A stretch of DNA of 64,000 nucleotides, taken from NCBI GenBank assembly GCA_015689705.1, contig WVSN01000002.1:62001-126000 (forward strand), read 5' to 3'. Below the pieces are notes generated by a model. That model saw only the letters and a list, made by a program, of their open reading frames with translations, had not been told where the DNA came from and did no database searches. The DNA is from Rhodobacterales bacterium HKCCE3408 (lineage in GTDB: Bacteria > Pseudomonadota > Alphaproteobacteria > Rhodobacterales > Rhodobacteraceae). Positions 27,301 to 35,842 of this stretch are shown piece after piece. The first letter of the stretch is position 1; every line of letters starts with the position of its first letter. Both the position numbers and the translations under genes were made by a program.

Positions 27301-29102
27301 CCTTCCAGCCGGTCGTCCACGAGGCCGAGATCGGTGAGCGCGGCCGTGAGATCCAGCGCGGCCTCGTCCGTCGCCAGCCGTCCGTCTGCGTCGAGGCTCA
27401 GCGCCGTGCCGTCGATGGTGAATTCGCGGAGCGTGATGCCTGTCGCGTCGCGTTCGATTCCGCCGTTGAGCGTGGTCGTCCCGGCGAGAAGCCCGGGCTC
27501 GATCACGCCGTCGACGCGTATGTCGGTGGTGGTTGCGTCGAGATCGGCGTCGAAGGCGCCGGACAGCGCGTCGGCCTGCAGGACCAGCGCCATCTCGACC
27601 GCGCCGGACATGGACTGATCGACAAGGCCACCGAAGACCGCGATGTCGCCCGCGCTGAGCGTCAGATCAGCGCCGATATCGAGCCGCGAGTCGCCCGGAT
27701 CGGCGCTGATCTCGCCGTCGAGATCGACCGAGGCGGTGCGCAGCGACAGGTCGGAGAGCGTGACGCCGTCCTGCGGCCGCCAGGCGGCGACGGTATCGAG
27801 CGTCAGCGCATCGCCGAGCGCGGTGGCGATGTCCGGGTCGACATGGCTCATCCCCTCGGTTTCCAGCGCAATATCGCCGGTGAAGGCGGTGACGGTGCCG
27901 CCCGAATTGCGCGCGATGGTGCCGTCGAGGTCGAGACGGGCGCGGCCGATCTCGAAGCCGTTGGTGGCCAGATCGGTCAGCACGGCGCGGCCGGTCACGG
28001 CATCGCCTCGCGCGCGGTCATAGCTCAGGTCGATCTCGGCGCCGGCCAGTTCCGCCGCGCCGCCCGGCAGCGCGAGCCGGTCGCCGCCCGGAGGCGCGAG
28101 ACCGCCGGTCAGCTCGAACGCTTCGGGCTGGCCCTGCGCGTCGAGCGAGAGGCTGCCGTCGAGGGTGACGGCGGCGGCGCGGACGCTGAGATTTTCCACC
28201 GTGATCGCGCCGGACGGATCGCGGATCGCGCGGGCGGTGATCGAGGTGTCGGTGCCGAGGAACACGTCGGCATCGCCCGAGACGACCGGCGTGAGATCGC
28301 CGGCGAGTTCGAAATCGAGGGTTCCGAGGCCGTCATCGGTCGTGCCGGTCGTCAGCGACCCGGCAAGCCGGTCCTGGCCCTCGGTCGCGAGCGCGAAGTC
28401 TGCGGCGAAATCGTCGAGCGGGCCTTCGCCGGCCACCGTCAGCCGCAGATCGGGCTCGCCCTCGATCCCGAGCAGCGAAACCGCCAGACCGCCCGGCCCT
28501 TCGACCACGGCGAGGTTGATCGAGGCGACGGTGGTCGCGTTGTCGTAGGCGGCCGAGAGTGTCACCTCGCCCTGCCCGCCATCGACGCGCTGGACGGTCA
28601 TGTCGGCCTGCCCCGCCCCGCCCGAGAGCGTGACCGACGCCTCGGCCGAGATGGACACCGCTTCGCCGAAGACCGGCTCGCCGATATCGACCCGTCCGAG
28701 TTCCGCGGTGTCGATCTCGATCGACACCGGCAGGTCGGGCAGAGAGAAGGGCTGCGCTTCGGGCGCGGGCGCGCTGTCGCCGCCTTCGGGCAGACGGTCG
28801 AGTACGACGTGTTCGGCGGTGAAGGCCGAGATGTCGACCCGGCCGCGCAGCAGGGCGGCGCGGTTCCAGTTCAGGGTGACGTTCTCGACCGTGATCCAGA
28901 CGCCGTTCTGGTCGGCCACGGTCAGCCGGTCGAGGCTGGCCTGGGAGCTGAGCGCACCGCGAAAGCCTTCGAGTCGGACGATGGCGTTGTCGGTGGACAG
29001 CGCATCCTGGATCCAGCGCACGATCCGGCCCTGGTCGTCGTCCTGGGCCTGCGCCGCGGCGGGCATCAGGACGAGGGCGCATATGGCGAGCGCCCGCCTC
29101 AA
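24327..29102 (-). CDS. tamB: Translocation and assembly module protein TamB
   Basis: 1591-residue AsmA-superfamily protein that forms a lipid-conducting bridge between the inner membrane and TamA. Signal/anchor at residues 1-20, then a very long beta-taco of degenerate repeats (recurring TGGIERD, LARITDLGLVDPRLDGP-type segments) and the conserved C-terminal DUF490 domain ending GESSLGIFFERDY. The repeats LSDLALVEPSLSGPVSV and ITDLGLVDPRLDGPASL show internal duplication of about 190-200 residues. Four-base overlap with upstream tamA confirms the pair. Confidence 0.93.
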   Translation of the reverse strand: MRRALAICALVLMPAAAQAQDDDQGRIVRWIQDALSTDNAIVRLEGFRGALSSQASLDRLTVADQNGVWITVENVTLNWNRAALLRGRVDISAFTAEHVVLDRLPEGGDSAPAPEAQPFSLPDLPVSIEIDTAELGRVDIGEPVFGEAVSISAEASVTLSGGAGQADMTVQRVDGGQGEVTLSAAYDNATTVASINLAVVEGPGGLAVSLLGIEGEPDLRLTVAGEGPLDDFAADFALATEGQDRLAGSLTTGTTDDGLGTLDFELAGDLTPVVSGDADVFLGTDTSITARAIRDPSGAITVENLSVRAAAVTLDGSLSLDAQGQPEAFELTGGLAPPGGDRLALPGGAAELAGAEIDLSYDRARGDAVTGRAVLTDLATNGFEIGRARLDLDGTIARNSGGTVTAFTGDIALETEGMSHVDPDIATALGDALTLDTVAAWRPQDGVTLSDLSLRTASVDLDGEISADPGDSRLDIGADLTLSAGDIAVFGGLVDQSMSGAVEMALVLQADALSGAFDADLDATTTDIRVDGVIEPGLLAGTTTLNGGIERDATGITLREFTIDGTALSLDADGRLATDEAALDLTAALTDLGLVDDRLEGPVSVSGRITRTAEDAPYVLPDLSVDSAYGSLDGDLSLLQGENTLDVTTEIDTRLTDLAGLSAVAGMPLDGSLALSVSGRGELNALTFDLDLDGQITDLRVGDYVPEGLLDGTTAIAGGVERDATGFTFRELAVDGAQLGARLDGRIGEARAGFDLTARLSDLALVEPSLSGPVSVRARLDRENAEQPYEISGIALQSSLGTATGSASVLPAGDRIDVTTNVATNLPDLSAFSEIAGMPLTGAVSLRVEGSGEVNSLTVDADITGELRNVSAGDIVRPGLLSGLTTISGGIARDGTDFAFRDLRVEGTQLGARLDGTASPDAAALDLSARITDLGLVDPRLDGPASLSARIDRADISEPFRVSDFSLDSSLAEASGSLSVLPGEIYEFGADLSAGLPDLSRLSEFAGTDLGGALALDLDGTASIPRDIATLVETGAADIAIDLRADDIRAGTALPRQLLAGRTTLTGNLGLDDGTIRFDEIALDGREVTARLDGTIGPEESAATLSARLRDAQILTPILPGAVSVEARVTQAGSGPLNLDAEAAGPGGLTVDISGEALRPDGTVNLALTGQAPLGLANSFIAPRSLSGSAGFDLTVRGEPSVNAVSGRVTIGGARLAAPTLGFALEGLNATADISGGSASLNAGGTISTGGQLSVNGTIGFARPGLPANLQIALDQGRFVDPALYEANVERARLTLSGALAGSSQVAGDILLGTVEIRVPESGVGGSSAIPEMRHTGESTPERRTRAYAGLLDGNGGNGGGGSTIGLDITVTAPGRIFVRGRGLDAELGGTVRIGGTTANIVPSGRFELVRGRLSILGQRLDFTRGSATLQGGDPILDLTAQTQSGEYTVFVDVSGPASSPEIGFRSAPDLPEDEVLAQLFFGRSASSLSPVQALQLADAVAGLAGGGSGIFTRLREGLGLDNLDIQSDDEGNAIVSAGRYLTDNIYTDVTVDNEGTGINLNIDLTPDITARGGVNSSGESSLGIFFERDY

Positions 29103-30877
29103 AACGACTGGCCGATGCCGATGTAGAGATAGAAGTCGTTCGACGGCGTCGGCCCGTCGACGGGCACCGCAACGTCAAGCCGGATCGCACCGAAGGGTGT
29201 GGCGTAGCGCAGGCCGAGCCCGGCACCAGAATGCCATGTCCCGCTGTCGTCCCAGATCGGGTCGGCGGAGACGTAGCCGGCGTCGTAGAAGGCGACGAGG
29301 CCGATCGTGTCAGTGATGTCCTGCCGGATCTCGCCCGACAAGCCGATGAAGCCGCGCCCGCCCGACTCGCGCCCGTCCTGGATCGCGCCGAGATCGTTGT
29401 AGTCCTGACCGCGCACCGTGCCGCCGCCGCCGGAATAGAACAGGTAGCCCGGCGGAAGGTCGCGGATCGTGCCGCCATAGACCGAGCCGAGCTGGACGCG
29501 GGCCGCGAGCGTGGTCGAATCCTCGGCGCCGAAGCTGAGATAGCCGCGGGCTTCGAATTCGGACCGCAGGCCGAACTCACCCGAATCGATGCCGTAGAAC
29601 GGCGTCAGATCGAGCGACGCGTAATACCCGCCGGTCGGGTCGAGTTCGTCGTTTCGGCGGTCGTAGGTCAGGCCGGAGGGCAGGGTCAGAAGCGTGATCT
29701 GCCGCTCGCCGAACGCGTCGGAGATGTCCGAGAACCGGATTCCGACGCCGAGCGTGCCCACCAGCGTGTCGCTGATCTGCTGTTCGATGCCGAAGGTCAG
29801 ACCGACGACCAGTTCGTCGAAGTCGTCCTCGTCGAGAAACTCGATCTCGGCATCGGCCTGGAACGTCGTGTCGGGCGTCGCGGTGGCGGGGCGCGAGAAC
29901 GAGGCGGCGAGGCGCCAGTCGACATGGCCGGAATCAACGCCGATCTCGGTGACCTCGGCATCGAAGCGCAGCCGTTCGCCGCCACCGGTCAGGTTGCGGT
30001 GGAGCCAGTAGGCCGACAGCGCGATCCCGTCGACCGAGCTGAGTTCCGCGCCGAATCCGAGCCGGCGGAGCGGCGCCTCGACCACTTCGGCGTCGATGTC
30101 GATCGTGCCGTCCGGGTTCACCGCGCCTTCGGTCAGCGCGACCGACGAGAACACGCCGGTGCGCCGCAGCCGGTTCGCGGCGCGGTTCAGCTCGGCCGGG
30201 CTGAAGGTCTCGCCCGTCGGCAGGCCGGCGATTTCGACCACTCGCGCGGCCGGCATCCGCTCCTGCCCGTCCGGGTTCAGGTTGCCGAAATTCAGCCGCG
30301 GGCCGGGATCGAGCCGGATGTCCGCGTCGATCTGCGCGTCGCGGTTTCGGGCGATGATGCGCTGGTCGGCGACCTCGGCGGTGGCATGGCCCTCGTCCCG
30401 CCAGCCATCGATTCCCGCCTGTGCCGCGCGTTGCATGACGCCCGTCGAGGCCGCGCCGCCGGGCGTGAATTCCTCCGGCAGTTCGGTGCCGCCGGCCACC
30501 GGCGCGATGTTCGCCGTGCCGAAGGTGAACGGCCGGCCCGGATCGACGTTGATCTCGACGGAATTGATCTGACCCGGCGCGGCGAAGGGCGACAGCTGCG
30601 CCGCCTCCTGCCCGTTCACGCGGACGGAGATGACGCCGGCGAAATAGCCCTGATCGTAGAGAACGCCGATGAGCCGGCGATATTCGGCCCGCGCGGCAGC
30701 GACGATGTCGGCGGGCGGCTGCGGGTCGTCGGAGGGGCGGAGCAGGACCGATGCGGCCTCGAGCGCGTCGCGCAGGTCGTCGTCATCGCCGGAAACGGTC
30801 AGCCGCGCGTCCTGGGCGAAGCCAAGAGCGGGGGCGAGCATGAGCGCGCTGGCGAGGGGAAACAGGTATCGACGCAC
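29099..30877 (-). CDS. tamA: Outer membrane protein TamA (BamA family)
   Basis: 592-residue Omp85 protein: signal peptide (MRRYLFPLASALMLAPALGFA), three POTRA-like domains (about residues 25-270) and a 16-strand barrel with the C-terminal YIGIGQSF. The barrel loop motif VRGQDYNDLG corresponds to the conserved VRGY/F motif. I use GTG 30877, which begins the signal peptide; there is no in-frame ATG at that position and the upstream reading frame is unrelated. A TATAAC at about 30909-30914 on this strand may be its -10 element. Divergent from the NDUFA9-like gene. Confidence 0.9.
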   Translation of the reverse strand: MRRYLFPLASALMLAPALGFAQDARLTVSGDDDDLRDALEAASVLLRPSDDPQPPADIVAAARAEYRRLIGVLYDQGYFAGVISVRVNGQEAAQLSPFAAPGQINSVEINVDPGRPFTFGTANIAPVAGGTELPEEFTPGGAASTGVMQRAAQAGIDGWRDEGHATAEVADQRIIARNRDAQIDADIRLDPGPRLNFGNLNPDGQERMPAARVVEIAGLPTGETFSPAELNRAANRLRRTGVFSSVALTEGAVNPDGTIDIDAEVVEAPLRRLGFGAELSSVDGIALSAYWLHRNLTGGGERLRFDAEVTEIGVDSGHVDWRLAASFSRPATATPDTTFQADAEIEFLDEDDFDELVVGLTFGIEQQISDTLVGTLGVGIRFSDISDAFGERQITLLTLPSGLTYDRRNDELDPTGGYYASLDLTPFYGIDSGEFGLRSEFEARGYLSFGAEDSTTLAARVQLGSVYGGTIRDLPPGYLFYSGGGGTVRGQDYNDLGAIQDGRESGGRGFIGLSGEIRQDITDTIGLVAFYDAGYVSADPIWDDSGTWHSGAGLGLRYATPFGAIRLDVAVPVDGPTPSNDFYLYIGIGQSF

Positions 30878-31056
30878 GGATCCGCGGAAGTTCAGACAGT
30901 CCGTCCTTGTTATAGGGCCGATAAGCTCATGGCCAGTCCCGGTGGCGAGATGCCGCGTATTTCCCGGTCGCCGGGGCGGGACGATTTGCGCCTTGCCGCA
31001 TGGCCTTCGCCCCCTTATGCCGGGGAGCGACCGGGGCCCATGGCACAGAGGTGAGA

Positions 31057-32046
31057 ATGGCCAAACTCGTGACCATCTTCGGCGGTTCGGGATTTGTCGG
31101 CCGCCACATCGCACGGCGCATGGCCAAGGCAGGCTGGCGTGTCCGCGTCGCCGTCCGGCGCCCGAACGAGGCGATCTTCGTCAAGCCTTACGGGGCGGTC
31201 GGGCAGGTCGTGCCGATCATGGCGAACGTGCGCGACGACGAAAGCGTGCGACGCGCCATGCACGGGGCCGACGCGGTCGTGTCCTGCGTCAGCGTTCCGG
31301 TGCAGCACGGCAAGCAGACCTTCAACCTGATCCAGCATCACGGCACCGCGCGGATCGGCCGGATCGCGGCCGAGGAAGGGATCGGGCGGGTCGTTCACAT
31401 CTCGGCGATCGGCGCGGATGCGAACAGCCGCAGCCTGTATGCCGAGACCAAGGCGCAGGGCGAGGCGGCGCTGCTCGAGGCGGTTCCGGGGGCCATGATC
31501 CTGCGGCCCTCGATCATGTTCGGCCCCGGCGACGGGTTCTTCAACATGTTCGGCTCGATGGCGCGCGTGTCGCCGGTCATCCCGATCTTCGGCGCCAATT
31601 CCAAATTCCAGCCGGTCTATGTCGACGACGTCGCCGCCGCGGCGGTCAAGGGCGTGACCGGTGAGGCGCAGGGCGGCATCTACGAGCTTGGCGGCCCCGA
31701 GATCATGACCTTCCGCGAGCTGATCCAGCTCGTGCTTCAGATCACGCAGCGCCGGCGGCTGATCCTGCCGCTGCCCTACTGGGTCGGCTCGGCAATGGGC
31801 GGGGCGCTGAACATCGCGCAGATGCTGACCTTCGGACTGTTCAAGAACCGGATCATCACGCCCGACCAGGTGATCCTGCTGCGCGAAGACAACGTCGCGA
31901 ACCCGGACATGCCGGGGCTCAAGGATCTGGGTATCGAGCCGGTGTCGATGGACGCGGTGCTGGAGGATTACCTCTGGCCCTACCGCCCGTCCGGCCAGTA
32001 CGCCGAGATCAAGGACAGCGCGCGCGGCCTGAAGGTTCAGGAATAG
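31057..32046 (+). CDS. Complex I NDUFA9-subunit-like NAD(P)-binding protein
   Basis: 329-residue atypical short-chain dehydrogenase/epimerase. Rossmann start MAKLVTIFGGSGFVGRHIARRM, then VVHISAIGADANSRSLYAETK with the Tyr-x-x-x-Lys pair, and a C-terminal part typical of the NDUFA9 family (PLPYWVGSAMGG, NRIITPDQVILLREDN). In mitochondria the homologue stabilises complex I and binds NADPH; in Rhodobacterales the protein is found with or near respiratory complex I genes, which are not in this window. AGAGGTGAG precedes ATG 31057. Its last ten bases overlap the convergent uppP. Confidence 0.88.
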   Translation: MAKLVTIFGGSGFVGRHIARRMAKAGWRVRVAVRRPNEAIFVKPYGAVGQVVPIMANVRDDESVRRAMHGADAVVSCVSVPVQHGKQTFNLIQHHGTARIGRIAAEEGIGRVVHISAIGADANSRSLYAETKAQGEAALLEAVPGAMILRPSIMFGPGDGFFNMFGSMARVSPVIPIFGANSKFQPVYVDDVAAAAVKGVTGEAQGGIYELGGPEIMTFRELIQLVLQITQRRRLILPLPYWVGSAMGGALNIAQMLTFGLFKNRIITPDQVILLREDNVANPDMPGLKDLGIEPVSMDAVLEDYLWPYRPSGQYAEIKDSARGLKVQE

Positions 32047-32840
32047 GCGATCGCCAGCAGCACGACGCCGAGGATCACGCGGTAGATCACGTAGGGCGTG
32101 AAGCTGACCGAGCGCAGCAGCCGCATCATCAGCGTGAGCGCGAGAAGCGCTGACAGGAAGGCGAAGACCGCCGCGATCGCGCCATCGCGCGCGGCCTGCA
32201 CGTCGGCCGTGGCGATGACCTCTCCGGCCAGGAAGACGCCCGAGGCGATGATCGTCGGGATCGACATCAGCATCGAGATCCGCGCCGCGCCCTCGCGGTC
32301 GTAGCCGAGCATCCGGCCCGCGGTGATGGTGATGCCGGACCGCGACGTGCCGGGGATGAGCGCGACGGCCTGCCAGAGCCCCATGACGAGTGCGTGGCGC
32401 AGGGTCCACTGCTCGGCCCGGCGTTCGGTCGCGCCGGTGCGGTCGGCCCAGTAGAGAACGATGCCGAAGATCAGCATCGTCCAGCCGATAACGGCGGTCG
32501 AGCGCAGCATGTCGTCGATGCCGGTCAGTGCGAGAACGAGGCCGAAGAGGATCACCGGCACGGTCGCGATCACGAGGCAAAGCGCGAGGAAAGCGCCGCG
32601 CGTATCGACCCTGCCGCGCAGCAGCCGGAGCGTCCCGCCAAGCGCTTCGCGCACGTCCGGCCAGAAGTAGAGGATGACCGCGCCGAGCGTGCCGACATGG
32701 ACCGCGACGTCGATCACCTGCCCCTGGTCGGACAGCCCGGTGAGGTTCGGAAGAAGAATCAGGTGGCCCGACGATGAGACCGGAAGGAACTCCGTCACGC
32801 CCTGGATCAGGGCGACGAGAAGAAGGTGCAGAAGGCTCAT
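32037..32840 (-). CDS. uppP: Undecaprenyl-diphosphatase UppP (BacA)
   Basis: 267-residue polytopic membrane enzyme that recycles undecaprenyl pyrophosphate to the carrier used by peptidoglycan and surface polysaccharides; overexpression gives bacitracin resistance. Both signature loops are present: QGVTEFLPVSSSGHL near the N terminus and PGTSRSGITITAG near residue 165. About eight hydrophobic segments. Overlaps the NDUFA9-like gene tail to tail. Confidence 0.96.
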   Translation of the reverse strand: MSLLHLLLVALIQGVTEFLPVSSSGHLILLPNLTGLSDQGQVIDVAVHVGTLGAVILYFWPDVREALGGTLRLLRGRVDTRGAFLALCLVIATVPVILFGLVLALTGIDDMLRSTAVIGWTMLIFGIVLYWADRTGATERRAEQWTLRHALVMGLWQAVALIPGTSRSGITITAGRMLGYDREGAARISMLMSIPTIIASGVFLAGEVIATADVQAARDGAIAAVFAFLSALLALTLMMRLLRSVSFTPYVIYRVILGVVLLAIAYS

Positions 32841-32935
32841 GCGACGGGGTTTCCGATTTTCGTGCGGCTTAACCCTTTCCTAACCGTTCCACAATAGCCT
32901 GTTTTTTCGCGGAAAAATCGTCTCAAGAACGCGTA

Positions 32936-33004
32936 CTGACCTATTTTCGATCCTTGCGGTCCAAAAATTTCGCAGTTTCGCGCGGAATGTGAAAAATAGG
33001 TCAG
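32936..33004. repeat. Widely spaced 12-bp inverted repeat upstream of gltD
   Basis: CTGACCTATTTT (32936-32947) and its exact complement AAAATAGGTCAG (32993-33004), arms 57 bp apart centre to centre, inside an A/T-rich 222-bp region. A near-palindrome of T-tract, CGCGG and A-tract lies at 32902-32917. The spacing suggests either two operator half-sites for a looping regulator or the arms of a long-loop RNA. gltD begins 59 bp downstream. Confidence 0.5.
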
Positions 33005-33062
33005 CATGTATGTCTTTTATGGTGTCCGGCCCCGTTGTATAGGGGGCGAAACGGAGGGTGTT

Positions 33063-34550
33063 TTGGCTGAGCAGAAGATGCTGAAATTCGTCACGGTGGA
33101 CAAGGCGATGCCGGACAAGCGGCCGCCGGACCTCAGACGTGCCGATTTCCACGAGATCTATGGCGAGTATGCGCGCGAGAAAGCCGCCGAGCAGGCGGGC
33201 CGCTGTTCGCAGTGCGGCGTGCCGTATTGCCAGTCGCATTGCCCGCTGCACAACAACATCCCGGACTGGCTGCGCCTGACCGCCGAAGGCCGCCTGCAGG
33301 AGGCCTACGAGGTCAGCCAGGCGACCAACACCTTCCCCGAGATCTGCGGCCGCATCTGCCCGCAGGACCGGCTGTGCGAAGGAAATTGCGTGATCGAGCA
33401 GTCGGGCCACGGCACCGTGACCATCGGCTCGGTCGAGAAGTACATCACCGACACCGCGTTCGAGGAGGGCTGGGTCAAGCCGATCACGCCGAAGACCGAG
33501 CGCGAGGAAAGCGTCGGCATCATCGGCGCCGGCCCGGGCGGGCTGGCCGCTGCCGACCGTCTGCGGCGCGCGGGCCTGAAGGTCACGGTCTACGACCGCT
33601 ACGACCGCGCCGGCGGGTTGATGACCTACGGCATTCCCGGCTTCAAGCTGGAGAAGCCGATCGTCATGCAGCGGATCGAGCAGCTTGAAAAAGGCGGCGT
33701 CGAGTTCCGGCTGAACTGCGACGTGGGCGTCGACGTGACCTTCGCGAAAATCCGCGGAATGCACGATTTCGTCGTCATCGCCACGGGCGTCTACAAGTCG
33801 CGCGACCTGCAGGCGCCGGGCGTCGGATCGGCAGGAATCGTTCGGGCAATCGACTATCTTACCGCCTCGAACCGCAAGAGCTTCGGCGACGATGTGCCGG
33901 ACTTCGACAGCGGCGAGCTGAGCGCCGAAGGCAAGCGCGTCGTCGTCATCGGCGGCGGCGATACGGCGATGGACTGCGTGCGCACCGCGGTGCGGCAGGG
34001 CGCGGTGAGCGTGAAGTGCCTTTACCGCCGCGACCGGGCGAACATGCCGGGGTCGCAGCGCGAGGTCGCCAATGCCGAGGAAGAGGGCGTCGAGTTCGTC
34101 TGGCTGTCCGCACCGAAGGGCTTCACCGCCGGCGGCACGCAGGAGGGCGCGGTGCAGGGCGTCGCGGTCGAGGGCACCGAGCTTGGCAAGATCGCCGGCG
34201 TCATGGTGCAGCGGATGCGGCTGGGCCAGCCCGACGCGACCGGCCGGCAGAGCCCGGAGCTGATCGAGGGCGCGGACTATGTCGAAGACGCCGACATGGT
34301 CGTCATGGCGCTGGGTTTCGAGCCCGAGGAGCTGCCGAAGCTGTGGGACACCGACGGGCTCGAGGTTACGCGCTGGGGCACGGTGAAGGCCGACTTCCGC
34401 AGCCACGAAACCAGCCTTCCGGGCGTCTATGCCGTTGGCGATATCGTGCGCGGCGCTAGCCTTGTCGTCTGGGCCATCCGCGATGGCCGCGAGGCCGCCG
34501 ATTCGATCCTCGCGAAGCTGACGAACCCGGCGGCGGTGGCCGCCGAGTAG
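33063..34550 (+). CDS. gltD: Glutamate synthase (NADPH) small subunit
   Basis: 495-residue beta subunit of NADPH-GOGAT, which passes electrons from NADPH through FAD and 4Fe-4S clusters to the large subunit. N-terminal cysteine motifs CSQCGVPYCQSHCPLHNN and CGRICPQDRLCEGNC, FAD site GAGPGGLAAADRL, NADPH site GGGDTAMDCVRTAVR and GVYAVGDIVRGASLVVWA. I use TTG 33063, because GGAGGG (33053-33058) stands four bases before it. The next ATG (33078) is 20 bases from that site; an ATG at 33006 would precede the site. The large subunit gene is 2.3 kb downstream in the same direction. Confidence 0.95.
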   Translation: MAEQKMLKFVTVDKAMPDKRPPDLRRADFHEIYGEYAREKAAEQAGRCSQCGVPYCQSHCPLHNNIPDWLRLTAEGRLQEAYEVSQATNTFPEICGRICPQDRLCEGNCVIEQSGHGTVTIGSVEKYITDTAFEEGWVKPITPKTEREESVGIIGAGPGGLAAADRLRRAGLKVTVYDRYDRAGGLMTYGIPGFKLEKPIVMQRIEQLEKGGVEFRLNCDVGVDVTFAKIRGMHDFVVIATGVYKSRDLQAPGVGSAGIVRAIDYLTASNRKSFGDDVPDFDSGELSAEGKRVVVIGGGDTAMDCVRTAVRQGAVSVKCLYRRDRANMPGSQREVANAEEEGVEFVWLSAPKGFTAGGTQEGAVQGVAVEGTELGKIAGVMVQRMRLGQPDATGRQSPELIEGADYVEDADMVVMALGFEPEELPKLWDTDGLEVTRWGTVKADFRSHETSLPGVYAVGDIVRGASLVVWAIRDGREAADSILAKLTNPAAVAAE

Positions 34551-34562
34551 GCATGTTGGAAC

Positions 34563-34598
34563 CGGTATGCCTTTCGGTATGCATACCCGTATGCCTGA
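34563..34598 (+). repeat. Three 12-bp-periodic GTATGC repeats
   Basis: Three consecutive 12-mers starting CGGTATGC, CGGTATGC and CCGTATGC, so GTATGC recurs at 34565, 34577 and 34589 with exact 12-bp spacing. The centre contains the perfect palindrome GGTATGCATACC (34576-34587). It sits in the 90-bp gap between gltD and the next gene and could be a regulator array or RNA element. Confidence 0.6.
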
Positions 34599-34640
34599 GC
34601 GGCGCGGGGCCGGAGGAACGCCCGAAGGAAGAAGGTCCGT

Positions 34641-35429
34641 ATGACTGACCCGAAATTCTCCGCCCACGGATTCCTTGAGAACCGGTTAAAGCCGGCGTTT
34701 CGCGCCGGTCTGTTAACCTCTGTTACCGTGGCGGCGGGTTTCGTTAACGGGATTCCGCAGCCCGCCGCCGCCCAGGGCGCGGCGACCTTCCCGATTCCGG
34801 AGGGCTGCACCGGCTTCCTGACCGTCCAGTCGCGCGGCTGCACCGTGTCGCATTACTGGAGCTGCGCGGCCGATCCCGAAGGCACGTTCTGGCGCGTGAC
34901 GATCGACGACCAGGGACCGTTCTACCTGTCCTACACGGACGAGGAATTCCGCTGGCTTATGACCTACGAGCTGCGCAACGGCATCGAGTCCGAGCTGGTC
35001 ACGCCCGAGGAGGACCCGGCGAGCCTGTCGACGCTGCTGGACGAGGGTACGGATTCGATGGTGTTCACCATGCGGCGGACCGGACCGGGCATCGACGTCC
35101 TGCGCGAATATACCGGCTATGACAGCCTGACCGGCGACGAGATCGAGATCGACGGCGAGCGGCTGCTGATCACCACCTTCGCCTACGAGTACGACACCGA
35201 TGCCGGACGGCGCGAGACGACCGGCCAGCAATTCGTCAGCGCCGAGCGCGGGCTGTTCTTCGGCGGGCTCGAGACCACGACGACCGCCGATGGCGAAACC
35301 TTCATGGGCGACTATTCCCCGCGCGAGTTCATCGATCCGGGCGATCCGGGCTTTCTGACGATGACCCCGCTCTACGATTGCGGCTCGACGATGAGCGCCC
35401 TGCCCTTCCCGCCGGAGGATGCCGGATGA
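34641..35429 (+). CDS. Exported protein of unknown function
   Basis: 262-residue protein not recognised from its sequence. A long N-terminal region with a hydrophobic core (AGLLTSVTVAAGFVNGIPQPAAAQ) looks like a signal peptide with cleavage near residue 45. The mature part is acidic, rich in Thr/Asp/Glu and predicted beta-rich, with four cysteines (two near GCTGFLTVQSRGC and SCAAD, one at LYDCGS). GAAGG-type site precedes ATG 34641. Its stop overlaps the next start (ATGA), so it forms one translational series with the two GFA genes. Confidence 0.65.
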   Translation: MTDPKFSAHGFLENRLKPAFRAGLLTSVTVAAGFVNGIPQPAAAQGAATFPIPEGCTGFLTVQSRGCTVSHYWSCAADPEGTFWRVTIDDQGPFYLSYTDEEFRWLMTYELRNGIESELVTPEEDPASLSTLLDEGTDSMVFTMRRTGPGIDVLREYTGYDSLTGDEIEIDGERLLITTFAYEYDTDAGRRETTGQQFVSAERGLFFGGLETTTTADGETFMGDYSPREFIDPGDPGFLTMTPLYDCGSTMSALPFPPEDAG

Positions 35430-35842
35430 TCGAGGGCGCCTGCCTCTGCGGTGCCGTGACCGTGCGGCTGTCGGCGCCCCTGCCGGGCCGCGCCTCGGCC
35501 TGCCATTGCCGGCTGTGCCGGGTCTGGACCGGGGCGGCGCAATGGGGCGTCGAGGTGCCGGAGGCGGCCGTGACGGTGACCGGCGCTGTCAAGACGTACC
35601 GGTCCACCCCCTTCGCCGAGCGCGCCTTCTGCCCGGACTGCGGCACGCATCTGTGGCTGCGCGACGATGACGGCCCCTACGAGTTCGTGCCGGGCCTGTT
35701 CGACGCGGCTCGGGACGTGGTGCTGGATCACGAGGTCTATGCCGACCGCGCCTTCGCCTGCGTGACGCTGGCGGGCGACCATCCGCGGATCAGCGCGGCG
35801 GAGTACGAGCGGACCCACAAGCACCTGGAGGGCTGCGCATGA
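35426..35842 (+). CDS. GFA (CENP-V) family zinc protein 1
   Basis: 138-residue member of the glutathione-dependent formaldehyde-activating (GFA/CENP-V) fold. The zinc cysteines are present as CLCG, CHCRLCR and CPDCG, with the fold core THLWLR. Original GFA proteins were proposed to speed formation of S-hydroxymethylglutathione; most relatives have no proven substrate. It is coupled at both ends by ATGA overlaps and is followed by a second family member. Confidence 0.85.
   Translation: MIEGACLCGAVTVRLSAPLPGRASACHCRLCRVWTGAAQWGVEVPEAAVTVTGAVKTYRSTPFAERAFCPDCGTHLWLRDDDGPYEFVPGLFDAARDVVLDHEVYADRAFACVTLAGDHPRISAAEYERTHKHLEGCA

Noticed and set aside
26712-29126. An 804-codon plus-strand frame opposite tamB
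   Set aside because: Repetitive, highly charged mirror of the tamB repeats with no domain and no ribosome site.
33006-33062. ATG 33006 as gltD start
   Set aside because: The ribosome site GGAGGG at 33053 lies downstream of it, and the added 19 residues are not conserved in GltD.
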